Positions 20,671-31,064 of a stretch of 64,000 nucleotides of DNA are shown here, one piece after another (the first letter of the stretch is position 1; every line of letters starts with the position of its first letter). The stretch is from Epithemia pelagica (taxonomy: Eukaryota > Bacillariophyta > Bacillariophyceae > Surirellales > Surirellaceae): the NCBI GenBank assembly GCA_946965045.2, contig OX337231.1:3410001-3474000 (forward strand). Direction: 5' to 3'. Position numbers and translations under genes: made by a program. Under the pieces are notes generated by a model. The model was not told where the DNA came from. It saw only the letters and a program-made list of their open reading frames with translations, and did not search any database.

Positions 20671-21807
20671 TCATTTGAGAGCACCTGCTGCCTCTTCCTT
20701 CTCACCCACCAACGAAGCAACTTCCATGGGTGGAACACTGATTGCGCATGTCGTCTGACAAATTGTAACCAAGGACGGACCCCCTTTCTTCCAAAGGCTC
20801 TCTGTTTGTGAATGGCTAGTATGCAATACACCTTGCTTCTCCAAGGCCTCTACCATTTGGTTTTGTAGGTCAGAGGGCACGGGTGGAATGGGTCGTCGGC
20901 TCGACAGTTTATGAACCCAACCGTGTCCTGGTTTCTCGTACCGATAATGGAACGACAGACCATTTTCGTGAGGCACAGCCCGTACGATTCAGTTTGCTGA
21001 CTCCCACCATCCACGTTCTACAAGTCCACGGTGTAACGCGAAAGAGGACAGCCACTGAGGATTCTTTGAATTGTTTTTGGTTTCTCCAGTTGCTTCGATG
21101 GATAGAATCAGTCCAGACTCTGTTCGCTCCATTGTGGATTCGCCCTTTTGCAGAGATTCCATACTCTTGTAAGCATCATCCAGTGCAGGTTTCCACAAAG
21201 ATTCATACGCTGCCCCTTCGTTATGAGCAATATCATTCAGAATATCTGGCATCTCCTTGATTGTTCTTTCGTAGGCAAGGGCGTCATCACCTTTGCAGTC
21301 CAACTGACAAATGGCTTCTAAGGTCGCATCTAGTTGAATTCCTCGATCAGAGATCCATTCTCCAAAGTCGCCTGCCGCAGCTCCCTCCACAAGCAAGTCG
21401 CTATCCTCTTGAGCTATATCTGGATGTAGACAGGCAAACACCGACAAGACACCATCTGTATCAAAGTGATTGTTCACAACTGTGGCGTCCTCAAATATAT
21501 CTGGTGGAAGCTTGAGTGCCATTTCGGTGGACGTATCCGCATAGTACGTTTCTGGAGTTTCATTACCATTCCAGTGAGTCAGCTCCAATGAGACGCCAGC
21601 AATACGACCATCGCAGGAAATCGTTGGTCCTCCAAGTTCTTTGGATGATATCGCTTTTCCGTACTCGATAAACCGAAATTTCCGTGAAGTCCCTTTGCTT
21701 CTAGGATTGGCAGCGGGGGCAGCAGTCGATAGACAAACAAGCGGAATGGACTTCATCGTCTCGCGAAATGACGATGAAAGAATCTTTACAATGGAGTGCG
21801 TCGACAT
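20671..21807 (-). pseudogene. Uncharacterised protein (DUF6687-like) with an in-frame TGA
   Basis: The ATG at 21805-21807 opens a frame that reads to ERGWWESAN, meets TGA at 20989-20991, and continues in the same frame as IVRAVPHENGLSFHYRYE to a TGA at 20671; counting the interruption, 378 codons. The C-terminal part continues the same style of protein sequence (FHYRYEKPGHGWVHKLSSRRP), so the stop interrupts one gene. Motifs: FRFIEYGKAISSKELGG, VSLELTHWNGNETPETYYADTSTEM, NNHFDTDGVLSVFACLHP (reminiscent of the Asp-rich DHH phosphoesterase motif), AAGDFGEW and DCKGDDALAYE. From memory this resembles the uncharacterised DUF6687 family; the name is tentative. Alternatives to a dead gene are a nonsense allele, stop read-through, selenocysteine or a base error. 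No GT-AG intron could remove the TGA. Confidence 0.6.
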
Positions 21808-22125
21808 GACAATGAGACGACACCACTGCGAGAACAGACCCGGAGTTCGACATGATCGGATTCAGACGCGGGGTATCTTGTATCTGCGACCACTATATGA
21901 GCGCAACTCTCTTTCGGTAGACCTATATTTTGAAGCACAATACATACTCCTCTAGTGAAATTGCCTTAAAAGCTTGTTCCGTCTCGGATTGCACTACTAA
22001 TCGATTATCTACGTAAGCTAGCCTTTCTCGTCCTAGGTCTCGTCAATGTCCCAAAAGGCTAGGTCGTTAGTCCAAACATCATTCCACCAAGATTTAGGGG
22101 AGGCGACATTCTCGTAGGTCAAAAT

Positions 22126-23359
22126 TCAGTTCTGGTAGTCACCATCATGACTCATCTCATCCTCATCCACATCTTGGACATCGGAGTCATCAGAATCATT
22201 GTAAGGGGCGATGGTCCGTGCAGTGCCTTGGTTTGCACGCTTTCGTTCCGGTTGCTTGGCGGCCTTGAGGAGTATCGAGAAAACAAACATCTTGGCAGCA
22301 CCCCTGTGCTCCTTGGTGAAGTCTTTGTCCTTCGAAGTGAAGGCTTGTAGTTCGTATTGCATATCTTCCTTCACACACTTGAAAGGTAACTTGATTTTCT
22401 GCTTCGCTACAAACTTTGGTTTGCCACCCTCATACGTTGCATGTTCCTGTTTGGCCCGGTCACAGAGTTGCTTGAACTCTGTGACCCTATGGTCCTCTTG
22501 CCCAAGATCAGGATGCGCCGCCAACAGTCGACCTTTCTGGAAGAAATAGCTTGGCACAACAGAATCGACCTGGACTGCCATGCCATCATCCACCAGCCCC
22601 GGAGTGTAGGTCTTCGTGGACCCTCCTGGGACACACATGTCCACAGAACAGAACAGAGTATTAGAACTCTCAAACTTAGATGCACAGTAGGGATATGAAG
22701 CCGCTACTACCAGTTCCTTGAAAGCAGCACCACCACCACCCTTCTTAGGTGTCTTGGCCGGGGTGAGGCCCATCTTTTTGAACGCTTGAACCGCCTCCTC
22801 CATGCTGAAGCTGTTGATTTCGCTGTTGTTGTCTTCTACCTCTTCTTCTGCTGCACCAGATTCAACTGACGCCTCTTCAAGATCAATGGAGATGTCCTCC
22901 TCCTCCTCAGCCCCACTGTAGTCTCCGTCTTCAACTTCCTCGGCTTCGTCCTCGACAAGGTTGTTAACCTCTAGGCGATTTTGCTCTTCAGCAGCAACAG
23001 CTGATTCTATAACAAAAGAAAGAAAGTAGTTAGAATCATGAAGCAACTTTCAACAATGGACACTTGCACTTACGTCGTTTACCAGCTCGGGCTTTCCGTG
23101 CCCCTGTCAAAGTCTGGTTAATATTCCAGGCTCTGGCTTTTTCGCGAAAGAGAGGGCCAAAATTCTTGTATGCCTTGTGGACGTCGGGCTTGCAGCGCTC
23201 GGGAAAGTGAGTGAGAAGAACTTTCTTCGCAGTGTTAACGGACGTGTCGTTGCTTGAAATTCCACCGTGGCTTGGACCCTTGCGAAAGAGTTCAGCGAGC
23301 TTGGCGTCGTCTTTCTTACTCCAAGCAGGTACTCTGTCGGTCGGTAGCACCACTTTCAT
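22126..23359 (-). CDS. Harbinger accessory protein, Myb/SANT-like N-terminus
   Basis: Exons 23359-23074 and 23006-22126 with a 67-bp GT-AG intron; the join gives RAGKRQSAVAAEEQ and 388 residues from the ATG at 23357-23359 (MKVVLPTDRVPAW). The first 90 residues (AWSKKDDAKLAELFRKG, VLLTHFPERCKPDVHKAYK, NFGPLFREKARAWN) look like a Myb/SANT-type helical DNA-binding domain, as in the second protein of Harbinger transposons, which in known systems helps the transposase reach the nucleus and bind the ends. A long acidic linker (EDEAEEVEDGDYSGAEEEED) follows, then a C-terminal domain (GGSTKTYTPGLVDDGMAV, KLPFKCVKEDMQYELQAF) and another acidic tail. It is divergent from the transposase, with the repeat array between them. 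The open frame extends beyond the ATG only to a GTG. Confidence 0.8.
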
Positions 23360-23556
23360 TTCATTGAGACAAAATTTATGATGGCAAGAGATTGCGAGAC
23401 TTCGACGTGAAGTTCTTCTTCTGAGCACTCCGTTGTGTTTGTGTGACTGTCATGCTTGCAATCAGAAACGAGTTGACTTTCCCTCTCGCAGTCACACGGC
23501 ATTGCAAGCAGGCGCGGTAACTGAAAAAACATAATTGGTCCGTTCAACGGAAAGCC

Positions 23557-23760
23557 CAAATTCCGAGATCTGGCCCGAATTCCGAGATCGACCCGAATTC
23601 CGAGATCTGGCCCGAATTCCGAGATCGACCCGAATTCCGACCAAAGTATACTTTATTTCAGAGTAAAAACCCGAATTCCGAGATCTGGCCCGAATTCCGA
23701 GATCGACCCGAATTCCGAGATCTGGCCCGAATTCCGAGATCGACCCGAATTCCGAGATCG
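23557..23760. repeat. Central array of CGAATTCCGAGATC units in the Harbinger element (10 units)
   Basis: Units of 18-19 bp built on CGAATTCCGAGATC alternate between a CTGGCC and a GACC ending. Two blocks of five units are separated by an AT-rich spacer of roughly 30 bp (about 23641-23670). Each unit contains two overlapping short palindromes (GAATTC, and AGATCT in the CTGG form). The array centre (about 23658) coincides with the midpoint of the element (23660). It lies in the divergent promoter interval of the two transposon genes. Confidence 0.93.
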
Positions 23761-24133
23761 GGACCAGATTTCTGACATCAGGACCAAAATTAATTATGGA
23801 CACGTGCCATCCAACTGACCGGCCCGCTTTCTTACGCTTAATCGGTTGTTTGTCTAATCTGTAATGGACATGTACGTGCTAAGTCAATATGACAGGTCTA
23901 GAGAGTGGTCTTATATTGGTCACGAATGAATAGTCATCTGCCTATGTAACACTATCAACGAAATCAACATGGATCCGTTCAAATTTTTCGGTGGGGAACG
24001 GTCCCTAATCCACAGTTGTAGTCCCTAGTAGAAGTAGAAAGGAGAAATCGATGCTCGCGTGAATCGTGAAAGGTACGATTTCTACCTAAAAGTCGTGTCT
24101 CGTCCTCAAGATTTCTCACAAAAACTGTCCATC

Positions 24134-25132
24134 ATGGCTCCGTCGAATGCCGAGGGGAACAAGCGGCAACGCTGGTCTGCCCCAAACCCTGAAGACTTTT
24201 TGTACCATGCCCGGTTGATCTGGAGCAACGATTCCCTTTTGTTCCACCGTAAAAAGGGGACCGTCCAAAGTGAGGAGCGGATGTTTCGGCAGTATTTTGG
24301 GTGTGGCATTCTTGTTTGCTTGAATTTGTGGTGCGCTCTTGTGGAGTCCGACTCGGTGCCTGTGTCAGGAACAATGTCCCATCTTCTTTGGACACTCATG
24401 TTCCTTCGGGTGTATGCAAAGGAACGAGTATTGTGCACTCTGGCTGGTGGTGTCAACAGGAACACGTTCTCGAAATGGACATGGCTCTTCATTGATGCCA
24501 TTGTCCGCCTTGAAAGTCAAGTGGTAAGTCTCCCTACAGTCGTTTTTGTTTGTTTTTGTTTCATTGTCTAACATTCCAAGAATGCTTTACAGATAGTGTG
24601 GGAAAACCGCTATAAGCTAGACAAAGGGAATGACTGCCTCATTAGTGTTGATGGGACAGACTTTCGGGTGGCTGAGAACGGACGCAAGTTCTACAGCCAC
24701 AAATTCAAGAAAAGTGCCCTCAGATATGAAATTGGGCTGTGTATTTTGACAGGGGATGTCGTGTGGTTGAATGGGCCCTACGTTGCTGGCAGCCACAACG
24801 ACATCACAATTTTCCGTGACTGTCTTCTGTCACACCTCGACCCCAATGAGAGGGTCGAGGCTGATGATGGCTACCGTGGCGAACATCCTGAGTTTGTCAA
24901 GTGCCCAGCTGGATTCAGCAATCCAGCAGACAATCTAAAAATGCAACAACGAGTCCGAAGCCGCCAAGAAACCATCAACAAGCGCTTCAAGGACTGGGGT
25001 TGTCTGCGTCAAACATGGCGGCATGACATTGCGTCCCATGGCCGTGCTTTCCGTGTCATCCTCATCGTCTCACAACTTGCAATCAACAACGGAGAGAAAC
25101 TCTTCTCCGTTGACTACACAGATCCATCCTAG
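24134..25132 (+). CDS. PIF/Harbinger DDE transposase (HARBI1-like nuclease), two exons
   Basis: Exons 24134-24523 and 24593-25132 with a 69-bp GT-AG intron that joins LESQV to IVWENRYKLDKG; 309 residues from MAPSNAEGNKRQRW. The DDE-superfamily catalytic triad is visible: Asp150 in LISVDGTDFRV, Asp221 in VEADDGYRGE and Glu256 in RSRQETINKRFKDW. Between them are GPYVAGSHNDITIFRD and HKFKKSALRYEIGLC, typical of Harbinger nucleases. The N-terminal part has a helical region (SEERMFRQYFGCGILVCLNLW, GGVNRNTFSKWTW). Both exons are free of stops, so the enzyme may be active. In known elements the nuclease cuts at terminal inverted repeats and needs the Myb-like partner, here the divergent gene at 22126-23359. 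Confidence 0.92.
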
Positions 25133-25472
25133 TCGTCCACAGATCCATAGTCCATAGTCGTAACAGATACTAGTGAAATTAGCCATTGTCGAAATTCGGG
25201 TTTTAGCTATGGACTGTCAACACTATCTGCTTCAAGGCAATGATTAACTAGGATAGGTTGTGTTATGACTACTAGCCAGACTTCTCGTTCGGACTCGACA
25301 GGTTATTGGCCGATCTCTTGGCAGCCTCTCGTCCGAGACGGAACCAGCTTTTAAGGCAATTTCAGTTCTGAAGCAAGGATGAGAGGATGTCTACCCTAGG
25401 ATCGTCTACGATCAGCTTTGCCTCGTTGTTTCGAATCATTCGATCGTTCTTGGGCATCATGCTGATCTCTTC

Positions 25473-26660
25473 TTAGTCTTTGGTCCGCTGCTCGTAAAAC
25501 TTCTTCGAAAGAACCTCTGCTAGCCACGTGGAGGTTGTTTTAGGGGCGTTGTTTCTCACCATTTGCTGTGGTATTTGTTGCTGTAATTGCTCTTGTTGTG
25601 TTTGCTGTATTCTTAGATGGTCGTATTCTAGTTGTGCTTGGAGATTAGAAACTTGGTGAGGTTGGTTCAGAAGCTGTAGTAGACTCCCAAAATTTGGGGG
25701 AGACGATGCATTGTTTCCACGTCGCAATTGAGCTGAGCTTGTACTTGAGGTTTCACGACTATGGGATACATTCATCCATGGCTGAGGCTGTCCCATGAAC
25801 CTTGGATGCTCTTGAAGAAGCCATCCTGTGCTTTCTTGTTCTTGATGTTGACGCCGAAGGGTCATGAGTAGATCGTACGATGATTGTTGTTGACTACGTG
25901 CTGGCTGTGATTGCCCATAAAAGACTGAAACAGGAGCAATGAATCTTTGTGAGCTTGGACCTAAGAATGATGCTTGAGCGCGGGAAGTGGCTTCGTTTTC
26001 CTGGGTAAGACTTTGTATCTGGTTTGTCAAATTTGCATTATCAGTCTTGAGGTTGGCAATCTCCGCAGCCATCTTGTAAACCGTTTGCTGCATATCATGA
26101 ACATGAATTCGGGCCCTCTTACGAGCACGTGCTGCGTTTTGCCGATTAGAGGCCCGTTTTGCCTCTAGAAGTTCTTCCGCTTTGTTCACTTCGACGCCGT
26201 CTTGGCCAGGTGTTTTGAAAGGGGTCGTTTCTTGACGGACTCCAGGCCCGGGATCATCATCCGCCTTTGGTTTCCCTCGTCCTGAAGGACACTTCTTCAT
26301 GCCTTCGGGTTTTCTTGCTTTGGCAGTTCTCTTGTCACGTTGAGTTTCGCATGAGGAGTGTCTCTGTTCAGCTTGGGTTGGCCTTGTCAAGTCGCCTTGA
26401 GGAACAGCTCTTATCGTTGTATCATGTCTCTGAGAACCTTCGGAAGCTGCCCAGCTATGACTTGTGAGGTCTGATTCCAAGGGTATAGCTTCTACTCCAT
26501 CTCCCGACCCTCTTTCATTCTCACTTCGAAGTGGATCATCGGCCTCTCGACAGCTTGCAGAGCTATGAAAAGTGTCCCCACCATCACCGCTTAAAGAACG
26601 TATATCGTCTTCGTCTTCCCCTTCACTCGACTTGGTGCTGGCAATGTCGTTCATCTGCAT
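25473..26660 (-). CDS. bZIP transcription factor
   Basis: 395 residues from the ATG at 26658-26660 (MQMNDIASTKSSEGEDEDD). The basic region is at about 168-184 (KRASNRQNAARARKRARI, with the N-x7-R spacing NRQNAARAR) followed by a leucine-zipper-type heptad segment at about 190-222 (M-AAEIANLKTDNANLTNQIQSLTQEN). It should bind DNA as a dimer in the nucleus. The N-terminal half is acidic and Ser-rich, with a basic Lys/Arg cluster (KRTAKARKPEGMKK) before the bZIP. The C-terminal half is Gln-rich (QTQQEQLQQQIPQQM), as in transactivation domains. There is no LOV domain, so it is a classical bZIP, unlike the aureochrome at 60.7 kb. It starts to the right and ends about 110 bp from the Harbinger insertion. 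Confidence 0.88.
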   Translation of the reverse strand: MQMNDIASTKSSEGEDEDDIRSLSGDGGDTFHSSASCREADDPLRSENERGSGDGVEAIPLESDLTSHSWAASEGSQRHDTTIRAVPQGDLTRPTQAEQRHSSCETQRDKRTAKARKPEGMKKCPSGRGKPKADDDPGPGVRQETTPFKTPGQDGVEVNKAEELLEAKRASNRQNAARARKRARIHVHDMQQTVYKMAAEIANLKTDNANLTNQIQSLTQENEATSRAQASFLGPSSQRFIAPVSVFYGQSQPARSQQQSSYDLLMTLRRQHQEQESTGWLLQEHPRFMGQPQPWMNVSHSRETSSTSSAQLRRGNNASSPPNFGSLLQLLNQPHQVSNLQAQLEYDHLRIQQTQQEQLQQQIPQQMVRNNAPKTTSTWLAEVLSKKFYEQRTKD

Positions 26661-28339
26661 GATAATGTAGGATCCAGAGCATTTTTTAGTCTCTGAAAGG
26701 GAGTGTCTATCAGTTCCAGAACTTGCTTGATGCTTTGAAAGAGTCGAGAATCAAGAAAAATGTGACGGCGCGGAGGAAATATTCGTGGAAGTAGAATCCT
26801 TTCAACAGTACTAAAGAGAACAATACGTACACAATGAAAATCACAAGCTCCAATAAGTATCAGGTTCGCATTTGTGCAGAGCGGATAAGGAATATGAAAC
26901 GATTATTCGAAGCAGAAAGCAGATGTCTGCGACAGAATATGGATTTATTTATTTTGTCTATAATTATTTTATGTCCCTGTATTCCACAGGGTGATGTCAC
27001 GTGTTGTCAATTGAACTCCTTCGAAGCAGAAGAACTCCAATTCTCTGAGGAGTGGGAAGATCTGAACTATGAGTAGTACTGGTCAATATATTGTCTATTG
27101 TATTACTCCTAGCTACCTATACGGAGCACGAAGTGCTGGAATATTCCAGTCCCGCTACTGAAAAGAAGAAGGCAAGCCCCGGATTGTTTGGATGGCTATG
27201 GAGCTAGAGAGCGAAGAGGACTACGTCCTCTAAATTAGAGGAACTAGCGGCATAGATGAGAAACGCCAACTCCCCAGAGTCCAAAGATCTTCTGAGACAA
27301 CAGACGCCTTCACATGGCTATGAACTTCGAGGCGTTCTGAAGAGCCGGGAGTAATGCTTTCCTATTTCTCCGGTGTTGTTATGGGCGTGGTGCAAATCCG
27401 AACACGGTCTCATTCTCCAAGGACATGTTCTATGTTCTCGGTTCTGCTGGATGTCAAAGGAAGCATGGTGGAAGCATTCTCTTTAAAACTCGAGTTCGAC
27501 CCGCTGAAGGCCTTTCGCCTTTCCTTTAACGCTACAAGAGCTACGACCTACAACGCTCTACGCTCTCTTGGGATCGAGTAATAAGATCTTCCAACTTCCA
27601 ATTCAATGTTGTCAGCTAGCATATGCCATCAGTGGCGATCTTGACAACATGGGCAAGTTCAAGCTATGGATCGACGATATGAATATGAGATCCGGGTGAG
27701 CTGATAGCCTGACTCTGGAAACCAAGTGGTGACAACATGATCTTCATGGTTCATGATGCTGTTGGCCTGCCAACTTTGGATGGATCTCATGGAGCTTTCA
27801 GACGAGGAAACCAAAATGAGGATACGGTGGATGGACTTCAGTCGATACGTCGCCCTTTTGCTTCTCCATACACAGAGCTCTCCAAAACCAATCCGAAGTG
27901 ATGTGTCTCCTTCAATAGGAAAGGCAATTGTATGCCATCAGTTGGGATTCAATGATGTCTCTCACCATTATCGTTGTTCGAAACTAATGTGAAGGTACGA
28001 ATAGATGATCATTGTCGTTTTCCTAGAGAAGGCGAACGGGGTTCCTATTCTCCATTAGGAGTACTTAGTACTTAGACTTACAAATAGAGGGCTTTTGAGA
28101 AGGCCATGATACTACATAGATAGTAGCTACGCGAGGCGCGAGGGCGCATAGAGTTTTGTGGTCGCTCTTGAGTCGGAAGCCGAGAAGTTTATTTCAACCT
28201 TCAACACACGTGTTCTCTCTTGTTCGATTTGCCCCGAACAAACGATAATCAAAGACGAAGTCCAAAGAGATTACGAGAGATAGAGCTTGGGGTCCACCTG
28301 TAGTGCCAACGTTAGAAGCTCTGAGACAGGGGACTCTCC
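26661..28339. other. Intergenic, 1.7 kb
   Basis: Divergent interval between the bZIP gene and ATE1. Open frames of 75-80 codons at 26834, 27354 and 27753 lack recognisable sequence or coding bias; I see no gene or repeat to support. Confidence 0.4.
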
Positions 28340-30649
28340 ATGAAGAAGGCAGAGGGGAGAAATGAAGTAGTTTCTGGGAGTACATCATCCCAATCGCAAC
28401 CTCGAACCATCAAAGAGAACCAACGCGACGGCAACAAGCGACGTGTTGGGATTGACTCGTACCCTCGTACCACCATTGTTTTGTTTGGAAGCTCCTGGAG
28501 TGAATGCGGCTACTGTCAAGGAAGAAGGGCAGGGCTGGTGGATCGGCCATCGACCGAAAGTAGTCAGTCGTACACCATTCTAGTATCCAATTCGTCCCTG
28601 AGTCCTTCGTGGTACGAAGAACTTATTCATCAAGGATGGCGTCGTTCTGGACCGGCCATTTACAAACCTTACAACTGGACGTCTTGTTGCCCACTGCTAT
28701 CCATGAGATTGCCAGTTCAGGAATTCGCTCCCAGCAAATCACAACGCAAACTTTTGAGAAAGGTGAGCACTATGGAATTATCTCCAAGTGGACACAAACA
28801 AGAACAAGTATCAAACCAAACAACTAAACAAGACAAATCCAAGCCACTGTCTGGGGATATCACCTCTCCCAATAAGAAAAAGCAGAAACAGCATCGATCT
28901 TCGTCGAATCGATCCTGGCAAGCTGCATCTTCAACATCCAATGAACATCAGCCTTCTTTGTTTTTAGGAGAAGAGACTATGATCAATGAGAGCGAAATTC
29001 TTCAACTGCTCGGAACGTGGACAAGAGAAGCTCTACCTATCCTGTTGCCAGAGAGCTTGTCCTTGATACCTCCGAACGTGTCGTACAAATTGCGGAAACC
29101 AAGGCACAGCTCCAAACGTGAACCACCATCCAAATCGAACTCAAATGCAGCGGATCAATTGAAAAGTTCATCCAAGAACGAAAACTCATCTCCCTGGACT
29201 GCTGTTTGCACAATATGCGCTGCCATTTCGGGTCGTAGCCGTGGGGCGATCGACCGATCCCGACTGGTTCGTGATTTAGTTCAAGAGTTACAACGGCGAT
29301 TCGAGGTCCACAAACAATCAACGACACCGTGCACCCTGGTCAAAATTGACGCACATTTAGATTCGGGGCAGGTAGTGGCGTACCTACAGATTGACAACAG
29401 TCTTTGGGAGCAACAGAAACGTTCATCTGGTAGTTCTACGTCCTCCAGTCCTGCTGGCGACAGCAATGAACAAAACAACGGTGGTGCTGGTCATGTTTCA
29501 CGGACGCCAAAGCAGCAAGCATCAACGCATGATGTTTTGTTGGAATGGTGGAATCGAGAAAATCCAAAAGGTCCTGTCTTAAAGGATCGGTCCATCACTA
29601 TCGAAACCATGAATGCTTTTGAATCTTGCTTGGATCCAGCCGTTCATAGATTATATGCGAGCTACCAACACGAGGTCCACAAAGACCCTGACCCCTTTCA
29701 TGATGATATTGACGCCTTTTTGACATCTAATGACGAATTCAGAGACAGCAATGGAGATCAAGGAAATCCATGGGCAGTACTTGCTAGTCGGTATTCAGAA
29801 GGACTGCCACCCAAAAACAGCATTGGCGACGAAGGCCAACAACAACAACAACAACAGTATTCATTCTGGTTGAATCAGATACAGCAAATGGTGCAGCATG
29901 AATACGGCCACCTGACTCCGCAACGTCAGCTCCGGTTATCTCACTTTGTGGCCAAGTTTTGTGAATACTATGTGGTCAGTCAATTCTGTACCACACGACA
30001 ACAACAGTCAGTAACCAAACTCAACAACACCAATGATATTCCAGGTGGGACGTACCACCAACACTATCGAATCAATGGATTGCTGATTGCAGTTGGGGTT
30101 TTGGATATCCTACCTCGCGGGCTATCGTCAGTTTACTTGTTCTACAATCCCTCCTTCTCGCAAAGTATTCTTCCTCTTGGCAAGCTTTGTGCTGTCAGAG
30201 AAATTGAATATTGTCGAGATGTGTTATGTCTCCCCTATTATTACATGGGATACTATTTACATGCAAATCCAAAGATGCAATACAAGTCGGACTATGCCCC
30301 AAGTTACTTGTTGTGTCCAAAACATTATCGGTGGGTCTCAGCAAAGGACGCTGTTCCAAGGTTGCTTGCTCGAAGTCCACAACGGTATTGTTCTTCTCTA
30401 GTCGAGGACGATGATGAAGCGAGCGGACAATCTGGCACTGCTGAGAATGTCATTGCCGCAGCGTTGGGCCCCAGTGCCGACAAGTTTGATGGTGTACTTG
30501 AGAACATGCAGTTACACCTCAATGGAACTCAACTTCAACTACGCGATTTGACGGATGATGGTCAAGCATATTTGAAACCGCTTCTTTTGCCCTTTTGCCA
30601 ACAAGCTGGGCGCAGCGCAAGTCTAGATTGTATTGTCCATTTGGGTTAG
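28340..30649 (+). CDS. ATE1: Arginyl-tRNA-protein transferase
   Basis: 769 residues in a single frame from the ATG at 28340. ATE1 attaches arginine from Arg-tRNA to proteins with acidic or oxidised-Cys N-termini, marking them for the Arg/N-degron pathway. The N-terminal domain has the four conserved cysteines: CGYC (about 57-60) and the CC pair in YNWTSCCPLLSMRLPV, known in other ATE1 proteins to bind an Fe-S cluster, plus HQGWRRSGPAIYKP. The C-terminal GNAT-like domain has GTYHQHYRINGLLIAVGV, LDILPRGLSSVYLFY and YYYMGYYLHANPKMQYKSD. Insertions make it longer than the roughly 500-residue animal or yeast proteins: a Lys/Ser-rich linker (about 150-210) and Ser/Gln-rich loops (SSGSSTSSSPAGDSNEQNNGG, then QQQQQQQ). 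Confidence 0.95.
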   Translation: MKKAEGRNEVVSGSTSSQSQPRTIKENQRDGNKRRVGIDSYPRTTIVLFGSSWSECGYCQGRRAGLVDRPSTESSQSYTILVSNSSLSPSWYEELIHQGWRRSGPAIYKPYNWTSCCPLLSMRLPVQEFAPSKSQRKLLRKVSTMELSPSGHKQEQVSNQTTKQDKSKPLSGDITSPNKKKQKQHRSSSNRSWQAASSTSNEHQPSLFLGEETMINESEILQLLGTWTREALPILLPESLSLIPPNVSYKLRKPRHSSKREPPSKSNSNAADQLKSSSKNENSSPWTAVCTICAAISGRSRGAIDRSRLVRDLVQELQRRFEVHKQSTTPCTLVKIDAHLDSGQVVAYLQIDNSLWEQQKRSSGSSTSSSPAGDSNEQNNGGAGHVSRTPKQQASTHDVLLEWWNRENPKGPVLKDRSITIETMNAFESCLDPAVHRLYASYQHEVHKDPDPFHDDIDAFLTSNDEFRDSNGDQGNPWAVLASRYSEGLPPKNSIGDEGQQQQQQQYSFWLNQIQQMVQHEYGHLTPQRQLRLSHFVAKFCEYYVVSQFCTTRQQQSVTKLNNTNDIPGGTYHQHYRINGLLIAVGVLDILPRGLSSVYLFYNPSFSQSILPLGKLCAVREIEYCRDVLCLPYYYMGYYLHANPKMQYKSDYAPSYLLCPKHYRWVSAKDAVPRLLARSPQRYCSSLVEDDDEASGQSGTAENVIAAALGPSADKFDGVLENMQLHLNGTQLQLRDLTDDGQAYLKPLLLPFCQQAGRSASLDCIVHLG

Positions 30650-31064
30650 TTGCGGATTGTTGTCGGATCACGATCTGTCAAGCAGTGGCATAGGGCGTTA
30701 CGATGACTCGTTGTTGGACAGCGAATAGATTACGTTCCCACGTATCATAGACTAGGTAGGAACTTTCGAATTCGAATCATCGCATCGCTATCGAACCCTT
30801 GTATGATGTGAGGTCGATAGGGGAGAGAAATAGATTGTCTTTCAGGTAGGCACCTATAATAAGTAGGAGTAAAACAAGTCCTGTGCTTATAGAAACCCCT
30901 CGTACCTTTAAGTTATCCAGATAGTTTTGTTCAATAGACAGTCAACAACCATGTTGGTGAGCGCATGGAAAAAGACAAACAAAAGTTACACAGTACACTA
31001 GCCAGTCCAAACAACACATTCTCATGTGCAATCCCCGCTTTCGCTTCACGTGAATGCTTGTTGA
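30650..31064. other. Intergenic between convergent genes
   Basis: Shared 3' flank of ATE1 and the AAA ATPase gene; nothing else recognised. Confidence 0.4.

Larger units (their letters stand above)
21957..25363. mobile_element. Complete PIF/Harbinger-type DNA transposon, 3,407 bp
   Basis: Terminal inverted repeats 21957-21988 and 25332-25363 (32 bp, starting GAAATTGCCTTAAAAGCT) differ at one base. They are flanked by AGT at 21954-21956 and 25364-25366, a 3-bp target duplication as in PIF/Harbinger elements. Inside are two divergent genes, an accessory protein (minus) and a DDE transposase (plus), each with one intron and no stop codons, so the element could be autonomous. A direct-repeat array lies between them. 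The deletion derivative at 44868-45656 has the same ends. Confidence 0.93.

Noticed and set aside
23557-23760. CRISPR array
   Set aside because: Units are contiguous without unique spacers, the genome is eukaryotic, and the array sits inside a transposon.
23492-23803. Repetitive peptide (SEFGPDLGIR-type) on the minus strand over the Harbinger array
   Set aside because: It is a translation of the DNA repeat array; the same happens at 45143-45565 and there is no gene context for a repeat protein.
27354-27992. Small open frames in the bZIP-ATE1 interval, possible degraded gene
   Set aside because: Fragments do not join into a recognisable protein in any frame.
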